DNA from: DATAVB01 sp036267955
GTDB lineage: Bacteria > Actinomycetota > Actinomycetes > Mycobacteriales > QHCD01
Reading direction: 5' to 3'
NCBI GenBank assembly: GCA_036267955.1
Contig: DATAVB010000118.1
Span: 1 to 64,000, forward strand
Length of the DNA stretch: 64,000 nt
Positions 8,562-17,035 of the stretch are shown here, piece by piece (within the stretch, counting starts at the first letter, position 1; each line of letters opens with the position of its first letter). The translations under genes and the position numbers were made by a program. Below the pieces are notes generated by a model. The model was not told the origin of the DNA. It did no database searches and saw nothing but the letters and a program-made list of their open reading frames with translations.

Positions 8562-10156
8562 GCCGTGGCTTCTTGTGGTGCCTGCTCTCGGTCGACGACC
8601 GGGGTCCGATCGTGCGCCAACCAGTTGCCCAGCCAGCACAGGGCGACCGCCTGGGCCAGGACACCGGCTGCGATGAGCGCCAGGAACAGCCCGAGAATCA
8701 GCCGCGGCGCCGGCATGCCGAGGTGATCCATGCTGGTGGCCAGCGCATCGAACCAGCCGCGGCCGCGCAGCAGTGGCTGCCGTCCGGCGATGATCAGGGT
8801 GAAGTGGATCGAGCCGTAAATACCGAGCAGGCTCACCACCAGCGGCATGACCGGCAGCCGACGGGAACCCAGCAGCAGCAGGCCGGCGCCCACTCCCACA
8901 CCCCAGAACGCGACCCCGTCGAGCAGGTAGCGGTTGTTCTCGCTGCCGTGCTGGGTGGCGTGGTCGGCGATCTCGATGAAGGAGATGGCCAGCACCACGA
9001 AGAGCCCGCCGATCAGCAGCCAACCCCGTCGGTCGTCCCAGCGCCGGTTGCGGGCCAGCGCCACGAAGACGGCGGCCAGGGCCGCGATCAGGATGACCGA
9101 CAGGACCGCGGTCAGGTGCACGATGCGGGGCGGCTGGCTGACCTTCAGCTCGCCGTAGCCACCGACGAGCTGGACCACCTGGATCCACCAGGAGCGCGGG
9201 TACAGGAAAAAGCTGGTCAGGCTGTCCGCGCCCGGTTCGATCGCCCGGTTGGCGACGATCGCGTACACGGCCGAGCCGCCGACGAAGTCGCCGTACCGGT
9301 GCTTGTTGAGAATGTAGAACCAGCCGGCGCCCAGGAACGAGACGCCGCCGATCACCACCGCCCGCAGGATGCCGGCCCTGACCCGGTCACCCTGCAGTGG
9401 AAACACCGGGCTGCCGTCGGACGGCCACACCGCGGCGACGAGGACGGTGATCAGCACGACCAGCAGCACCTGGATGAAGGTCGCCCGCGAGAGCATCCCG
9501 CCGGTGCAGCAGATCGCGAGCGCCGCGACCAGCTTCCGGGTGGGGCCGCGCTGGACGAGCCGGGCCAGCAGGGCCAGCGCCGCCAGGGTGAAGGCGATGG
9601 TGATGGAGTCGTTCTGGATCGCGCCGGCAGAGGCGATGAACGACGGCACGGTGGCGACCAGGCCGGCCGAGGCGATCATCAGCTGGGCGCGGGCCCGCCG
9701 GCTCGCGTTGCGCGCGATGATGCCCGCCAGTACGGCGGTGAGGACAACCGCGATGAGGCCGAAGAGCGCGCTGAGGCCGCGGGTCGCGAGGATTCCCACC
9801 ATCGGCCGGCCGATGTGCGCGCCGATCCGCAGGATCGGTCCGGCGAAGACGTAGTAGAGCGGCGGGTGGTTGGAGACGTGCTGGCGCAGCGTCCGCTGCC
9901 CCTGGTGCGGAAATTCGGCGTGGAACGGCTGACCGGCGATCGGCAGGTGCCCGTGCGTCACCTGCATCGCGTAATCGGTGTGCGCGCTTTCGTCGGCCGG
10001 GAGGAAGGGCGGGACCGCGAAGATCCAGATCAGTGCCAGCCCGACGAATGTCGCTGCGGCGCCGACGACCCCGATTGTGACCAACCGGGCGATTCGGCGG
10101 TCTCCGTCGCTGCGAGCATCCGCGGCCGGCAACCGGGTTGCCGACGGTGAAACCAT
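8558..10156 (-). CDS. Polytopic membrane protein, GT-C glycosyltransferase-like (paralogue)
   Basis: The 532-aa membrane protein begins with a ~35-residue cytoplasmic tail and a first membrane segment at roughly 38-60. FLPADESAHTDYAMQVTHGH and VSNHPPLYYVF then follow in the first outer loop. It is the first gene of the minus-strand operon that runs into the second paralogue, fbiA, fbiB and the Nudix gene. ATG 10156 was chosen because it leaves a normal short tail; the frame stays open to a GTG at 10204. Function as in the paralogue: probable lipid-linked sugar transferase, substrate unknown. Confidence 0.75.
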   Translation of the reverse strand: MVSPSATRLPAADARSDGDRRIARLVTIGVVGAAATFVGLALIWIFAVPPFLPADESAHTDYAMQVTHGHLPIAGQPFHAEFPHQGQRTLRQHVSNHPPLYYVFAGPILRIGAHIGRPMVGILATRGLSALFGLIAVVLTAVLAGIIARNASRRARAQLMIASAGLVATVPSFIASAGAIQNDSITIAFTLAALALLARLVQRGPTRKLVAALAICCTGGMLSRATFIQVLLVVLITVLVAAVWPSDGSPVFPLQGDRVRAGILRAVVIGGVSFLGAGWFYILNKHRYGDFVGGSAVYAIVANRAIEPGADSLTSFFLYPRSWWIQVVQLVGGYGELKVSQPPRIVHLTAVLSVILIAALAAVFVALARNRRWDDRRGWLLIGGLFVVLAISFIEIADHATQHGSENNRYLLDGVAFWGVGVGAGLLLLGSRRLPVMPLVVSLLGIYGSIHFTLIIAGRQPLLRGRGWFDALATSMDHLGMPAPRLILGLFLALIAAGVLAQAVALCWLGNWLAHDRTPVVDREQAPQEATA

Positions 10157-10400
10157 GCGCGGCAGACTACTGCGCCACCACGGGTGCGTCGTGCGCCGGC
10201 CCACGGGTTTGTCCGTACCGCGGTTGTCCGGCGACCCTGATACGGCTCCGCCACGGGTCCGATCTGGATTCGGATAGCAGCACCGCCGGCGGCCTGAATC
10301 AGGGCCTACCGGGCTCCGATCCGGCCCCGTCCCGTAGCGTCATCGGCGCTCCCGACACGCTGCGTGAGGGACCCAATGTGCCCGCCTAGCAGATCTCGGC
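10157..10400. other. Intergenic region between the GT-C/F420 operon and whiB2
   Basis: Divergent promoter space for the minus-strand operon and whiB2. Apart from the whiB2 promoter just downstream, I see no coding frame, clear operator or RNA structure here. Confidence 0.5.
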
Positions 10401-10440
10401 TTGACTTGCCTGCAACGACACGGGTGTAATCACATATGTG
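10401..10440 (+). promoter_or_regulatory. whiB2 promoter with palindrome at the start site
   Basis: TTGACT at 10401-10406 and TGTAAT at 10425-10430 are separated by 18 nt and form a good sigma-70-type promoter. The perfect palindrome CACATATGTG at 10431-10440 covers the predicted start site and may be an operator. The mRNA leader would be about 84 nt. Confidence 0.65.
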
Positions 10441-10520
10441 TCATTCGCATCGACGCGTCTGGCATCGGGGACTACGGGCCCCGTCACGGGGTGGGTCGAG
10501 TCAGTTGGGAGGGCGTCACG

Positions 10521-10805
10521 ATGAGTGAGCCCACAGAGCAGGAGTTCGCGGGCGCGTTGGGTGTCCTCGTCGGGGATGAGGACACCGAGCCGGAATGGCA
10601 GGAACGCGCGCTGTGCGCCCAGACCGATCCGGAGGCTTTCTTTCCGGAGAAGGGCGGGTCCACCCGCGAGGCGAAGAAGATCTGCACGGGTTGCGAGGTC
10701 CGGGACGAATGCCTGGAATATGCGCTCGCGCACGATGAAAGGTTCGGCATCTGGGGCGGCCTGTCGGAGCGTGAGCGCCGACGCCTCAAACGCCGTGCCG
10801 TCTGA
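10521..10805 (+). CDS. whiB2: WhiB-family transcriptional regulator (WhiB2/WhmD type)
   Basis: WhiB proteins are small iron-sulfur regulators that bind the main sigma factor. WhiB2/WhmD orthologues control septation and sporulation division. The 94-aa protein has the four cluster ligands Cys32, Cys55, Cys58 and Cys64 (C-x2-C in the middle). It also has the beta-turn FGIWGGL and a basic C-terminus SERERRRLKRR. The ATG at 10521 is preceded by GGGAGGG. Its position beside fbiA/fbiB and the metallopeptidase gene matches the conserved whiB2 locus, which supports the subfamily. It has its own promoter and a hairpin terminator. Confidence 0.93.
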   Translation: MSEPTEQEFAGALGVLVGDEDTEPEWQERALCAQTDPEAFFPEKGGSTREAKKICTGCEVRDECLEYALAHDERFGIWGGLSERERRRLKRRAV

Positions 10806-10859
10806 AGTTAGTGGCCTGATGTACGCAGTCCTATGAGGTAGCAGTCTGATCCAGCCCTG

Positions 10860-10886
10860 GCAGGCCCGTTGGGGAATCGGGCCTGC
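10860..10886. terminator. Hairpin between whiB2 and the metallopeptidase gene
   Basis: Nine-bp perfect stem, 10860-10868 with 10878-10886, and a 9-nt loop. It ends one base before the stop codon of the opposing gene, so it can serve both convergent genes. Confidence 0.65.
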
Positions 10887-11423
10887 TCAGGAGCCGCCGG
10901 GCGGGTCCAACTCGTCCGGATGCATTCCCAGCAGGCTCGCCACCTGCTCGATCACCACGTCGTGTACCAGGTCGTCCAGGTCCAGGTGATCGACCGCCCG
11001 AGCCTCCAGCGGCCGGCGGTACAGCACGATGCGCGGCGGGTACGCCTGCCCGTTCTCCCGGTGCCCGGGGATCAGCCGGGCCAGCGGCACCGCCCCGTCC
11101 TCCAACACCTCGTCGTCATATGTCGACCCCGATGTGCCGCCCAGCCCTCCCGGCGGCTCCACCAGGGGCACTTCCTCGACCGCGAACTCCACCCCGTCCA
11201 ATTCCTTGGACCAGCGCTGCTCGAGATGCTCGACCGCGTCCAGCACCCGGTCGTCGAACTGCTGGGAACGGGTCCTGGACAGCGGCAGTGACGGTGGCAC
11301 CACCATGCCGCGCGGGCCTCGGCCGTGCCGGTCACGGCGGACGAACCGGCGGGGCTGGCCGGGTCCGCCGACTGGGCCGGTGGTCGCGCTGCCGGTCGGG
11401 GTGAAGTCGTTCGGTGGGTGCAC
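10887..11423 (-). CDS. Zincin-like metallopeptidase-family protein (Rv3259 type)
   Basis: The 178-aa protein belongs to the possible-zinc-metallopeptidase family found next to whiB2. The core contains FDDRVLDAVEHLEQRW, VVLYRRPLE-like IVLYRRPLEARA and, near residue 150, VHDVVIEQVASLLGM. In catalytically competent members this last helix is HExxH; here the second position is Asp and the terminal His is Gln. Zinc binding and proteolysis are therefore doubtful. The first ~45 residues are basic and probably disordered. It is divergent from the DUF3499 gene with an 84-nt gap. Confidence 0.8.
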   Translation of the reverse strand: MHPPNDFTPTGSATTGPVGGPGQPRRFVRRDRHGRGPRGMVVPPSLPLSRTRSQQFDDRVLDAVEHLEQRWSKELDGVEFAVEEVPLVEPPGGLGGTSGSTYDDEVLEDGAVPLARLIPGHRENGQAYPPRIVLYRRPLEARAVDHLDLDDLVHDVVIEQVASLLGMHPDELDPPGGS

Positions 11424-11507
11424 ATCGCCAGACTATCGAGGATCGGCCACACGACACGGCTATCCGATGCTGCGTCCGGAGTCCGGGGAGGTCTATCGTC
11501 CCCGTTC

Positions 11508-11882
11508 GTGAGACATGTGCGGCGCTGTTCACGGACCGGGTGCACCAATTCGGCTGTCGCCACGCTGACCTACGTCTATTCCGATTCCACCGCCGTCGTC
11601 GGCCCGCTCGCGACCTACGCCGAGCCGCACAGTTATGACCTGTGCGAGGCGCACGCGGTGCGGCTGACCGCGCCGCGGGGCTGGGAAGTGGTCCGGCACG
11701 AGGGCGACTACGACCTCGCCGAGCCGAGCAGTGACGACCTCGAGGCGTTGGCCAACGCGGTACGCGAGGCGGCCCGCCCGGAGCGTCGCCCCGATCCGGT
11801 CCCCGAGGGGTCCGACGGGCGGTCACCGGCCGGTAACTCCGGTCGGCGCGGCCACCTGCGTGTGGTCCCCGATCCCCGCTGA
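11508..11882 (+). CDS. DUF3499 family protein (Rv3258c type)
   Basis: A conserved actinobacterial protein of unknown function, 124 aa. It starts with RHVRRCSRTGCTNSAVATLTY, where two Cys form a C-x4-C pair. A further Cys lies in YDLCEAHAVRLT, suggesting a small zinc-binding fold (inference). The C-terminal ~30 residues are polar and end in GHLRVVPDPR. The GTG at 11508 fits the family N-terminus; TATCGT 9-14 nt upstream could be a -10 for a nearly leaderless mRNA. It precedes manB, as in mycobacteria. Confidence 0.82.
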   Translation: MRHVRRCSRTGCTNSAVATLTYVYSDSTAVVGPLATYAEPHSYDLCEAHAVRLTAPRGWEVVRHEGDYDLAEPSSDDLEALANAVREAARPERRPDPVPEGSDGRSPAGNSGRRGHLRVVPDPR

Positions 11883-11960
11883 TACGGCGGCCGTCCGGCC
11901 AGTACGCTCGGAGTTCCGCTGCCCTGACCGAGGGCGGACAACGACGTGAGGCTACCTGCG

Positions 11961-13310
11961 ATGCCTGATCTGTCGGCGATCGTCAAGGCGTACGACATCC
12001 GCGGCGTGGTGCCCGATCAGCTGGATGAGGAGCTCGCGCGCACCTTCGGCGCCGCCTTCGTACGGGTGCTGGGGGCCGACCGGATCGTCACTGCCCACGA
12101 TATGCGGCCGTCCTCACCCGGGCTCGCCGCCGCGTTCGCGGCCGGTGCCACCAGCCAGGGCGCCGACGTCGTGGAGGCCGGGCTCGCCTCGACCGACCTG
12201 CTCTATTTCGCCGCCGGCTCGCTCGACATCCCCGGCGCGATGTTCACCGCGAGCCACAACCCGGCCAAGTACAACGGGATCAAGCTCTGCCGGGCCGGCG
12301 CCGCCCCGGTCGGTCAGGAGACCGGGCTGTCCGAGATCCGAGAGCTCGTGGAACAGGGCGTTCCGGCCTTCGACGGCACTCCCGGACAGGTGAGTCAGCG
12401 GGATCTGCTCAGCGAGTACGCGGCCTATCTGCGCACGTTGGTGGACCTCTCCGGCATCCGCCGGCTGAAGGTCGTGGTCGACGCCGGCAACGGGATGGGC
12501 GGGCACACCGTGCCGGTCGTCTTCGACGGACTGCCGATCGACGTCACCCCGCTGTACTTCGAACTGGACGGCAATTTCCCCAATCACGAGGCCAACCCGA
12601 TCGAGCCGGCCAACCTCGTGGACCTGCAGGCCAAGGTCCGCGAGGTCGGCGCCGACGCCGGGTTGGCGTTCGACGGTGACGCCGACCGGTGTTTCGTCAT
12701 CGACGAGCGCGGTGAGCCGGTGTCGCCATCCGCGGTCACCGCGTTGGTGGCGACCCGGGAGTTGGCCCGGGAGCCCGGCGCGACGATCATCCACAACCTG
12801 ATCACCTCGCACGCGGTGCCCGAGATTGTCGCTGAGAACGGCGGTGTCGCGGTCCGCACCCGGGTCGGACACTCGTTCATCAAGGGCGAAATGGCCCGCA
12901 CCGGGGCGATCTTCGGTGGCGAACACTCCGGCCACTTCTACTTCCGGGATTTCTGGCGGGCCGACTCCGGCATGCTGGCGGCGATGCACGTGCTGGCCGC
13001 GCTCGGCGGACAGGACAAGCCGCTCTCGGAGCTGGTGGCCCGTTTCACCCGCTATGCCGCCTCCGGCGAAATCAACTCCACAGTGGACGATCAGGCCGGC
13101 CGGGCCGCCGCCGTCCGCGAGGCATTCGTCGACCGGGACGGCGCTGAGATTGACGACCTGGACGGGCTGACTGTGCAATTGTCCGGCGGATCGTGGTTCA
13201 ATCTGCGCCCGTCCAACACCGAGCCGCTGCTGCGGCTCAACGTGGAGGGCCCCGACGAGCAGCAGATGGGTAGGCTGCGCGACGAGGTGCTCGGGATCAT
13301 CCGGTCCTGA
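11961..13310 (+). CDS. manB: Phosphomannomutase/phosphoglucomutase
   Basis: The enzyme interconverts mannose-6-P and mannose-1-P (often also the glucose forms) for GDP-mannose synthesis. The 449-aa product has all four alpha-phosphohexomutase motifs. These are the phosphoserine loop TASHNPAKYNG, the metal loop DGDADR, the sugar-binding EHSGH, and the phosphate-binding RPSNTEP near the C-terminus. ATG 11961 was preferred over the in-frame GTG at 11946 because GTGAGG is then positioned as a ribosome binding site. It heads the block manB-Trm112-like-SIS-CDF-manA. Confidence 0.93.
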   Translation: MPDLSAIVKAYDIRGVVPDQLDEELARTFGAAFVRVLGADRIVTAHDMRPSSPGLAAAFAAGATSQGADVVEAGLASTDLLYFAAGSLDIPGAMFTASHNPAKYNGIKLCRAGAAPVGQETGLSEIRELVEQGVPAFDGTPGQVSQRDLLSEYAAYLRTLVDLSGIRRLKVVVDAGNGMGGHTVPVVFDGLPIDVTPLYFELDGNFPNHEANPIEPANLVDLQAKVREVGADAGLAFDGDADRCFVIDERGEPVSPSAVTALVATRELAREPGATIIHNLITSHAVPEIVAENGGVAVRTRVGHSFIKGEMARTGAIFGGEHSGHFYFRDFWRADSGMLAAMHVLAALGGQDKPLSELVARFTRYAASGEINSTVDDQAGRAAAVREAFVDRDGAEIDDLDGLTVQLSGGSWFNLRPSNTEPLLRLNVEGPDEQQMGRLRDEVLGIIRS

Positions 13311-13367
13311 GCAGCATCACCTGACGTACCAGCCGTATCCCGACAGACGCCACTGGAGTAAGCCCCT

Positions 13368-13556
13368 ATGAACCTCGACTCATCGCTGCTGGAAGTTCTG
13401 GCCTGCCCGGCCGACCACGCCAAACTGGAGATCGACGAAGCTGCCCAGCAGCTCGTCTGCACCGGTTGCGGCCTGGCCTACCCGGTGCGCGACGACATCC
13501 CCGTGTTGCTGGTCGACGAGGCGATCCGCCCCGACGCCGGCGACGGCACAGCCTGA
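13368..13556 (+). CDS. Trm112-like small zinc-ribbon protein
   Basis: A 62-aa UPF0434/Trm112p-family protein with LLEVLACPADHAKL, CTGCGLAYPVRDDIPVLL. Only three of the usual four cysteines are present: the first pair has one Cys followed by Pro-Ala-Asp. Members act as small partners or zinc proteins; the bacterial role is largely unknown. ATG 13368 follows GGAG. It sits between manB and the SIS gene, as in mycobacteria. Confidence 0.85.
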   Translation: MNLDSSLLEVLACPADHAKLEIDEAAQQLVCTGCGLAYPVRDDIPVLLVDEAIRPDAGDGTA

Positions 13557-13575
13557 CCGGATCGGTCGCCCGCTC

Positions 13576-14676
13576 ATGAGGGACGAGTCGGTCCTGGACG
13601 ATCCGGCGCGGATCGGACAGGCCGACCCGGAGGGCATGTTGCGGGCGTTGGCCAGCGCCGGGCCGCAGGTGCGCCGTACGGGGGCCGCCGCGGCTGAGGC
13701 GGACGTCGCGTCGCTCGCGGACGACGGCACGCCGCGTTGCGTGGTCGTGCTCGGCACCGGAGTCGCGGCGCTGGCCGGCGAGGCCCTGGCGGCGTTGGCC
13801 GGTCCATCGGCGACCGCGCCGATCGTGCTGCACCGTGGCGCGGAGCTGCCGCGCTGGGTCGGACCGGCGGACATGGTCGTCGGGCTGAGTCCGAGCGGGG
13901 CCGGTATCGAGACCCTGTCGGCCGCCGGAGCGGCAGCGGGCCGGGGTGCCCGGGTGGTCGGTGTCGGGGCCGACAACTCACCGCTGGCGGCATTGGTCGT
14001 GGGTGCCCGTGGGCCGTTCCTGCCGATCATCGACGCCCGTTGGCGGCGTACCTCGTTCTGGCCGTTGCTGGCCGGGCTGGTGGCGCTGACCGCCGCGGCC
14101 GGAGTCATCGACGTGCCGGCCGATGTGCTGGAACAAACGGCGGTCCGGCTGGAAGAAGAGGCGGTGCGCTGCCGGCCGGACAGCGAATCGGTGCTCAATC
14201 CGGCCAAACAGCTGACGATCCGGCTGTTGGACGCGACACCGGTCGTGTGGGCCGGCTCGGCGCTGACCGCAACCGCGGCCCACCGGTTCAGCGAGTCGCT
14301 GGCCGGGATGGCCGGCGTACCGGCGCCGCACTATCTGCTCGACGGCGACCCGCCGGCGATGGGGCTGTTGGGTGGCCCGCTGGCCGGGGTGCGCACCGTC
14401 GAGGACCTGTTCGCCGACCGGCTGGACGAGCCGGAGGAGCGGCGGATTCATCCGATCCTGCTGCGGGAGTCCGGCAACCACCCCGGTCTGGAGCGGGCCG
14501 CCGATCTGGCCGAGTACTACCAGCTCGGCGTCACCGAGCTGGTAGTCGACGACGGGCCGCCGCTCGTCGGCCTGGCCCAGCTGATCGAGCAGCTCGACCT
14601 GGCGGCCGCCTACTTGGCGATCGCCGACGGGCTCGACCCGGCGCGGGAAGTCGCCGACGGATTCCGTCCCGCATGA
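13576..14676 (+). CDS. SIS-domain protein, phosphoglucose/phosphomannose isomerase-like
   Basis: A 366-aa protein equivalent in position to Rv3256c, between manB and manA. It has a SIS-type fold with CVVVLGTGVAALAGEAL near residues 54-70, MVVGLSPSGAGIET at ~100-113, and a C-terminal half with ESGNHPGLERAADLAEYYQLG resembling the C-terminus of bifunctional phosphoglucose/phosphomannose isomerase. In this pathway a sugar-phosphate isomerase or sugar-phosphate-binding role is plausible, but several catalytic motifs of true isomerases are not obvious. Confidence 0.75.
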   Translation: MRDESVLDDPARIGQADPEGMLRALASAGPQVRRTGAAAAEADVASLADDGTPRCVVVLGTGVAALAGEALAALAGPSATAPIVLHRGAELPRWVGPADMVVGLSPSGAGIETLSAAGAAAGRGARVVGVGADNSPLAALVVGARGPFLPIIDARWRRTSFWPLLAGLVALTAAAGVIDVPADVLEQTAVRLEEEAVRCRPDSESVLNPAKQLTIRLLDATPVVWAGSALTATAAHRFSESLAGMAGVPAPHYLLDGDPPAMGLLGGPLAGVRTVEDLFADRLDEPEERRIHPILLRESGNHPGLERAADLAEYYQLGVTELVVDDGPPLVGLAQLIEQLDLAAAYLAIADGLDPAREVADGFRPA

Positions 14677-14689
14677 GCCTGCCGGTAGG

Positions 14690-14719
14690 CATTAACCAGA
14701 GCGGCATTAACCAGAGGGG
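14690..14719 (+). repeat. Short tandem repeat before the CDF gene
   Basis: A 15-bp unit, CGGCATTAACCAGAG or close, occurs twice in tandem just before the ribosome binding site of the cation transporter. It may be a small direct-repeat operator or slippage product; there is no further evidence. Confidence 0.35.
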
Positions 14720-14725
14720 TCAGGA

Positions 14726-15643
14726 ATGAGTGCGCACGGTGGCGGCCGCGCCATCATCGCCGCGCTGGCGGCGAACCTCGGCATCGCCGTGGCGAAGCTC
14801 GTCGGCTTCGCCGTCACCGGGTCCGCGTCGATGCTGGCCGAGAGCGTGCACTCTCTCGCCGATTCCGGCAACCAGGGCCTGTTGCTGCTGGGCCGGCGCC
14901 AGTCGCAGCGCGCAGCCACCGAGGAACACCCGTTCGGCTACGGCCGGGACCGCTATTTCTACGCCTTCGTCGTGGCCCTGGTGATCTTCTCGCTCGGCTC
15001 GCTGTTCGCGCTGTACGAGGGAATCCACAAGCTGCAACACCCGGTCGAGCTGGACTCGCCCGCGGTGGCGATCGTGATCCTCCTCGTCGCGATCGGGCTG
15101 GAGGGATTCTCCTTCCGTACGGCGATGGTCGAGTCCCGCTCGGCCCGGGCCGGCACCTCCTGGTTCGGCTACATCCGCCGGGCCAAGGCCCCGGAGCTGC
15201 CGGTGGTGTTGCTGGAGGACCTCGGTGCACTCATCGGTCTGGTCTTCGCGCTGGCCGGCGTGGGCCTGGCGACTCTCACCGGCAATCCGCGGTGGGACGC
15301 GGTCGGATCGCTCGCGATCGGCCTGCTGCTCGGCGGGATCGCGGTGGTGCTGATCATCGAGACCAAGAGCCTGCTGATCGGCGAGGCCGCGGCGCCCGAT
15401 GCCCTGGACCGGATCAAGGCGGCCCTGGTCGGCCCGGGCGTGGACCGGATCATCCACCTGCGCACGCTGCACCTCGGGCCGGAGGAGCTGCTGGTCGCCG
15501 CGAAGATCGCGGTGCCTCGCACGACCACGCTGGAGAAGGTCGCGGCCGCGATCGACGACGCCGAACACCGGGTCCGGTTGGCCGAGCCGACGGCCCGGGT
15601 CATCTATCTCGAGCCCGATCTGGACAGGGGAGCACGTCAGTGA
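14726..15643 (+). CDS. Cation diffusion facilitator (divalent metal efflux)
   Basis: A 305-aa proton-coupled efflux carrier for Zn, Fe, Mn or similar metals. Six membrane segments precede a cytoplasmic domain (~residues 215-300). Metal-site motifs are ESVHSLADSGNQ in segment 2 (H-x3-D) and LEDLGALIG in segment 5, where the usual HxxxD is E-D. HPFGYGRDRYFY between segments 2 and 3 is a family signature. GGGGTCAGGA precedes ATG 14726. Its stop overlaps the manA start by 4 nt (GTGA), so a metal exporter is translationally coupled to a zinc-dependent isomerase, which may be functional (inference). Confidence 0.88.
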   Translation: MSAHGGGRAIIAALAANLGIAVAKLVGFAVTGSASMLAESVHSLADSGNQGLLLLGRRQSQRAATEEHPFGYGRDRYFYAFVVALVIFSLGSLFALYEGIHKLQHPVELDSPAVAIVILLVAIGLEGFSFRTAMVESRSARAGTSWFGYIRRAKAPELPVVLLEDLGALIGLVFALAGVGLATLTGNPRWDAVGSLAIGLLLGGIAVVLIIETKSLLIGEAAAPDALDRIKAALVGPGVDRIIHLRTLHLGPEELLVAAKIAVPRTTTLEKVAAAIDDAEHRVRLAEPTARVIYLEPDLDRGARQ

Positions 15644-16836
15644 CCAGCCCGGCTATTTCTGTTCTGTCGAACCCGATCCGCCCGTACGACTGGGGATCCC
15701 GGACCGCTATCGCCGAATTGCTGGGTGCGGAGTCGCCCTCGCCCGGCCCGCAGGCCGAGCTGTGGATGGGCGCCCACAGCGGCGACCCGTCCGTACTGCC
15801 GGACGGCACGTCGCTCGAGGCTCGGATCGCCGCCGACCCGGCCGGCGAGCTGGGGGAGCGTGCGGTCGCCGCATTCGGGCCGCGGCTTCCGTTCCTGGGC
15901 AAGATTCTCGCGGCCGCCCGGCCGCTGTCCCTGCAGGTGCATCCGACCTCGGCGCAGGCCCGGGCCGGATTCGCGGCCGAGGATGCGGCCGGCGTGGCCA
16001 TCGACGACCCGGCGCGCAACTACAAGGACGACAACCACAAGCCGGAGCTGATCTGCGCGCTCACCCCGTTCCGCGGCCTGGCCGGCTTCCGGCCGGTGGA
16101 GCAGACCGCGCGGCTGTTCGACCTGCTCGCGGTGCCGGCGCTGCGTCCGTTCGCCGCGGCCCTGGACGACGGCGCCGCCGGACTGCGCCGCATCGTCGGC
16201 GACCTGCTCCGCCTACCTGCCGCCGAGTGCGGCCCGCTCGTCGCCGATGTGGTCGCGGCCTGCCGGACCGCCGGACCCGATTTCGCGGCCGAGCGGCAGT
16301 GCGCGGGCGAGCTCAACGACGCCTTTCCCGGTGATCCCGGAATCGTCGTGGCGCTGCTGCTCAACCTGGTCGAACTGCGGCCCGGCCAGGCGCTCTTCCT
16401 GCCGGCCGGCGTGCCGCACGCCTACCTGGACGGTGTCGGGGTCGAGGTGATGGCCAACTCTGACAACGTTTTGCGAGGGGGCCTGACCAGCAAGCACATC
16501 GACGTGGCCGAACTGCTCGCGATCCTGGATACCGAGCCGGGTGCGCCGCACGTTCAGAACGGTGTGCCGGGGGCGAACGGCGAACTGACCTATCCGACGC
16601 CGGCCCGGGAGTTCGTGCTGTCCCGCATCACCGGCGGCGTCCGGTTGCCCGCCGGTAGCCCGCAGATCGTGGTCGTCACCGACGGCGCCTTGTCGCTGGC
16701 CCGGGACGGCGAGGTGGGCGATCTGTCGCGCGGCCGGGCGGCATATCTGAGCGCCGCCGGCGGACCGGTGGAGGTACGCGGCGCGGGGACCGGATTCCGG
16801 ATCACGACCGACCTCGATGCGCCCGGCGTCGCCTGA
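15640..16836 (+). CDS. manA: Mannose-6-phosphate isomerase, class I
   Basis: A zinc enzyme that interconverts fructose-6-P and mannose-6-P, the entry step to GDP-mannose. The 398-aa protein has NPIRPYDWGSRTAIAELLG at the N-terminus, the zinc ligands in LQVHPTSAQA and NHKPELICAL, and FLPAGVPHAYLDGVGVEVMA with the catalytic cupin residues. The GTG at 15640 overlaps the upstream stop and fixes the start. Last gene of the mannose block. Confidence 0.94.
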   Translation: MTSPAISVLSNPIRPYDWGSRTAIAELLGAESPSPGPQAELWMGAHSGDPSVLPDGTSLEARIAADPAGELGERAVAAFGPRLPFLGKILAAARPLSLQVHPTSAQARAGFAAEDAAGVAIDDPARNYKDDNHKPELICALTPFRGLAGFRPVEQTARLFDLLAVPALRPFAAALDDGAAGLRRIVGDLLRLPAAECGPLVADVVAACRTAGPDFAAERQCAGELNDAFPGDPGIVVALLLNLVELRPGQALFLPAGVPHAYLDGVGVEVMANSDNVLRGGLTSKHIDVAELLAILDTEPGAPHVQNGVPGANGELTYPTPAREFVLSRITGGVRLPAGSPQIVVVTDGALSLARDGEVGDLSRGRAAYLSAAGGPVEVRGAGTGFRITTDLDAPGVA

Positions 16837-17035
16837 CACTCGTGACGAGAGTCACGCGTAGGAGTCCGCTGCCGGACTCGGGCGTCCCGGTATGCGAGGT
16901 TTGGTCGGGGTACCAGTTGATCTTCCGGTTGCTTTCCGATGTGATGGGATCAGTGGCTGTCTGACAATCGGTCAGCCTCCGTACCGATTTCGCCCAGCCC
17001 GGCCCACCGGCCGGACGCCAACGAAGGAGGTCTTG
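16837..17035. other. Intergenic region before the methyltransferase gene
   Basis: The only structure seen is a small dyad, CGTGAC at 16841-16846 and GTCACG at 16851-16856, too short to call a terminator with confidence. An AAGGAGG ribosome binding site at 17024-17030 serves the next gene. Confidence 0.4.
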
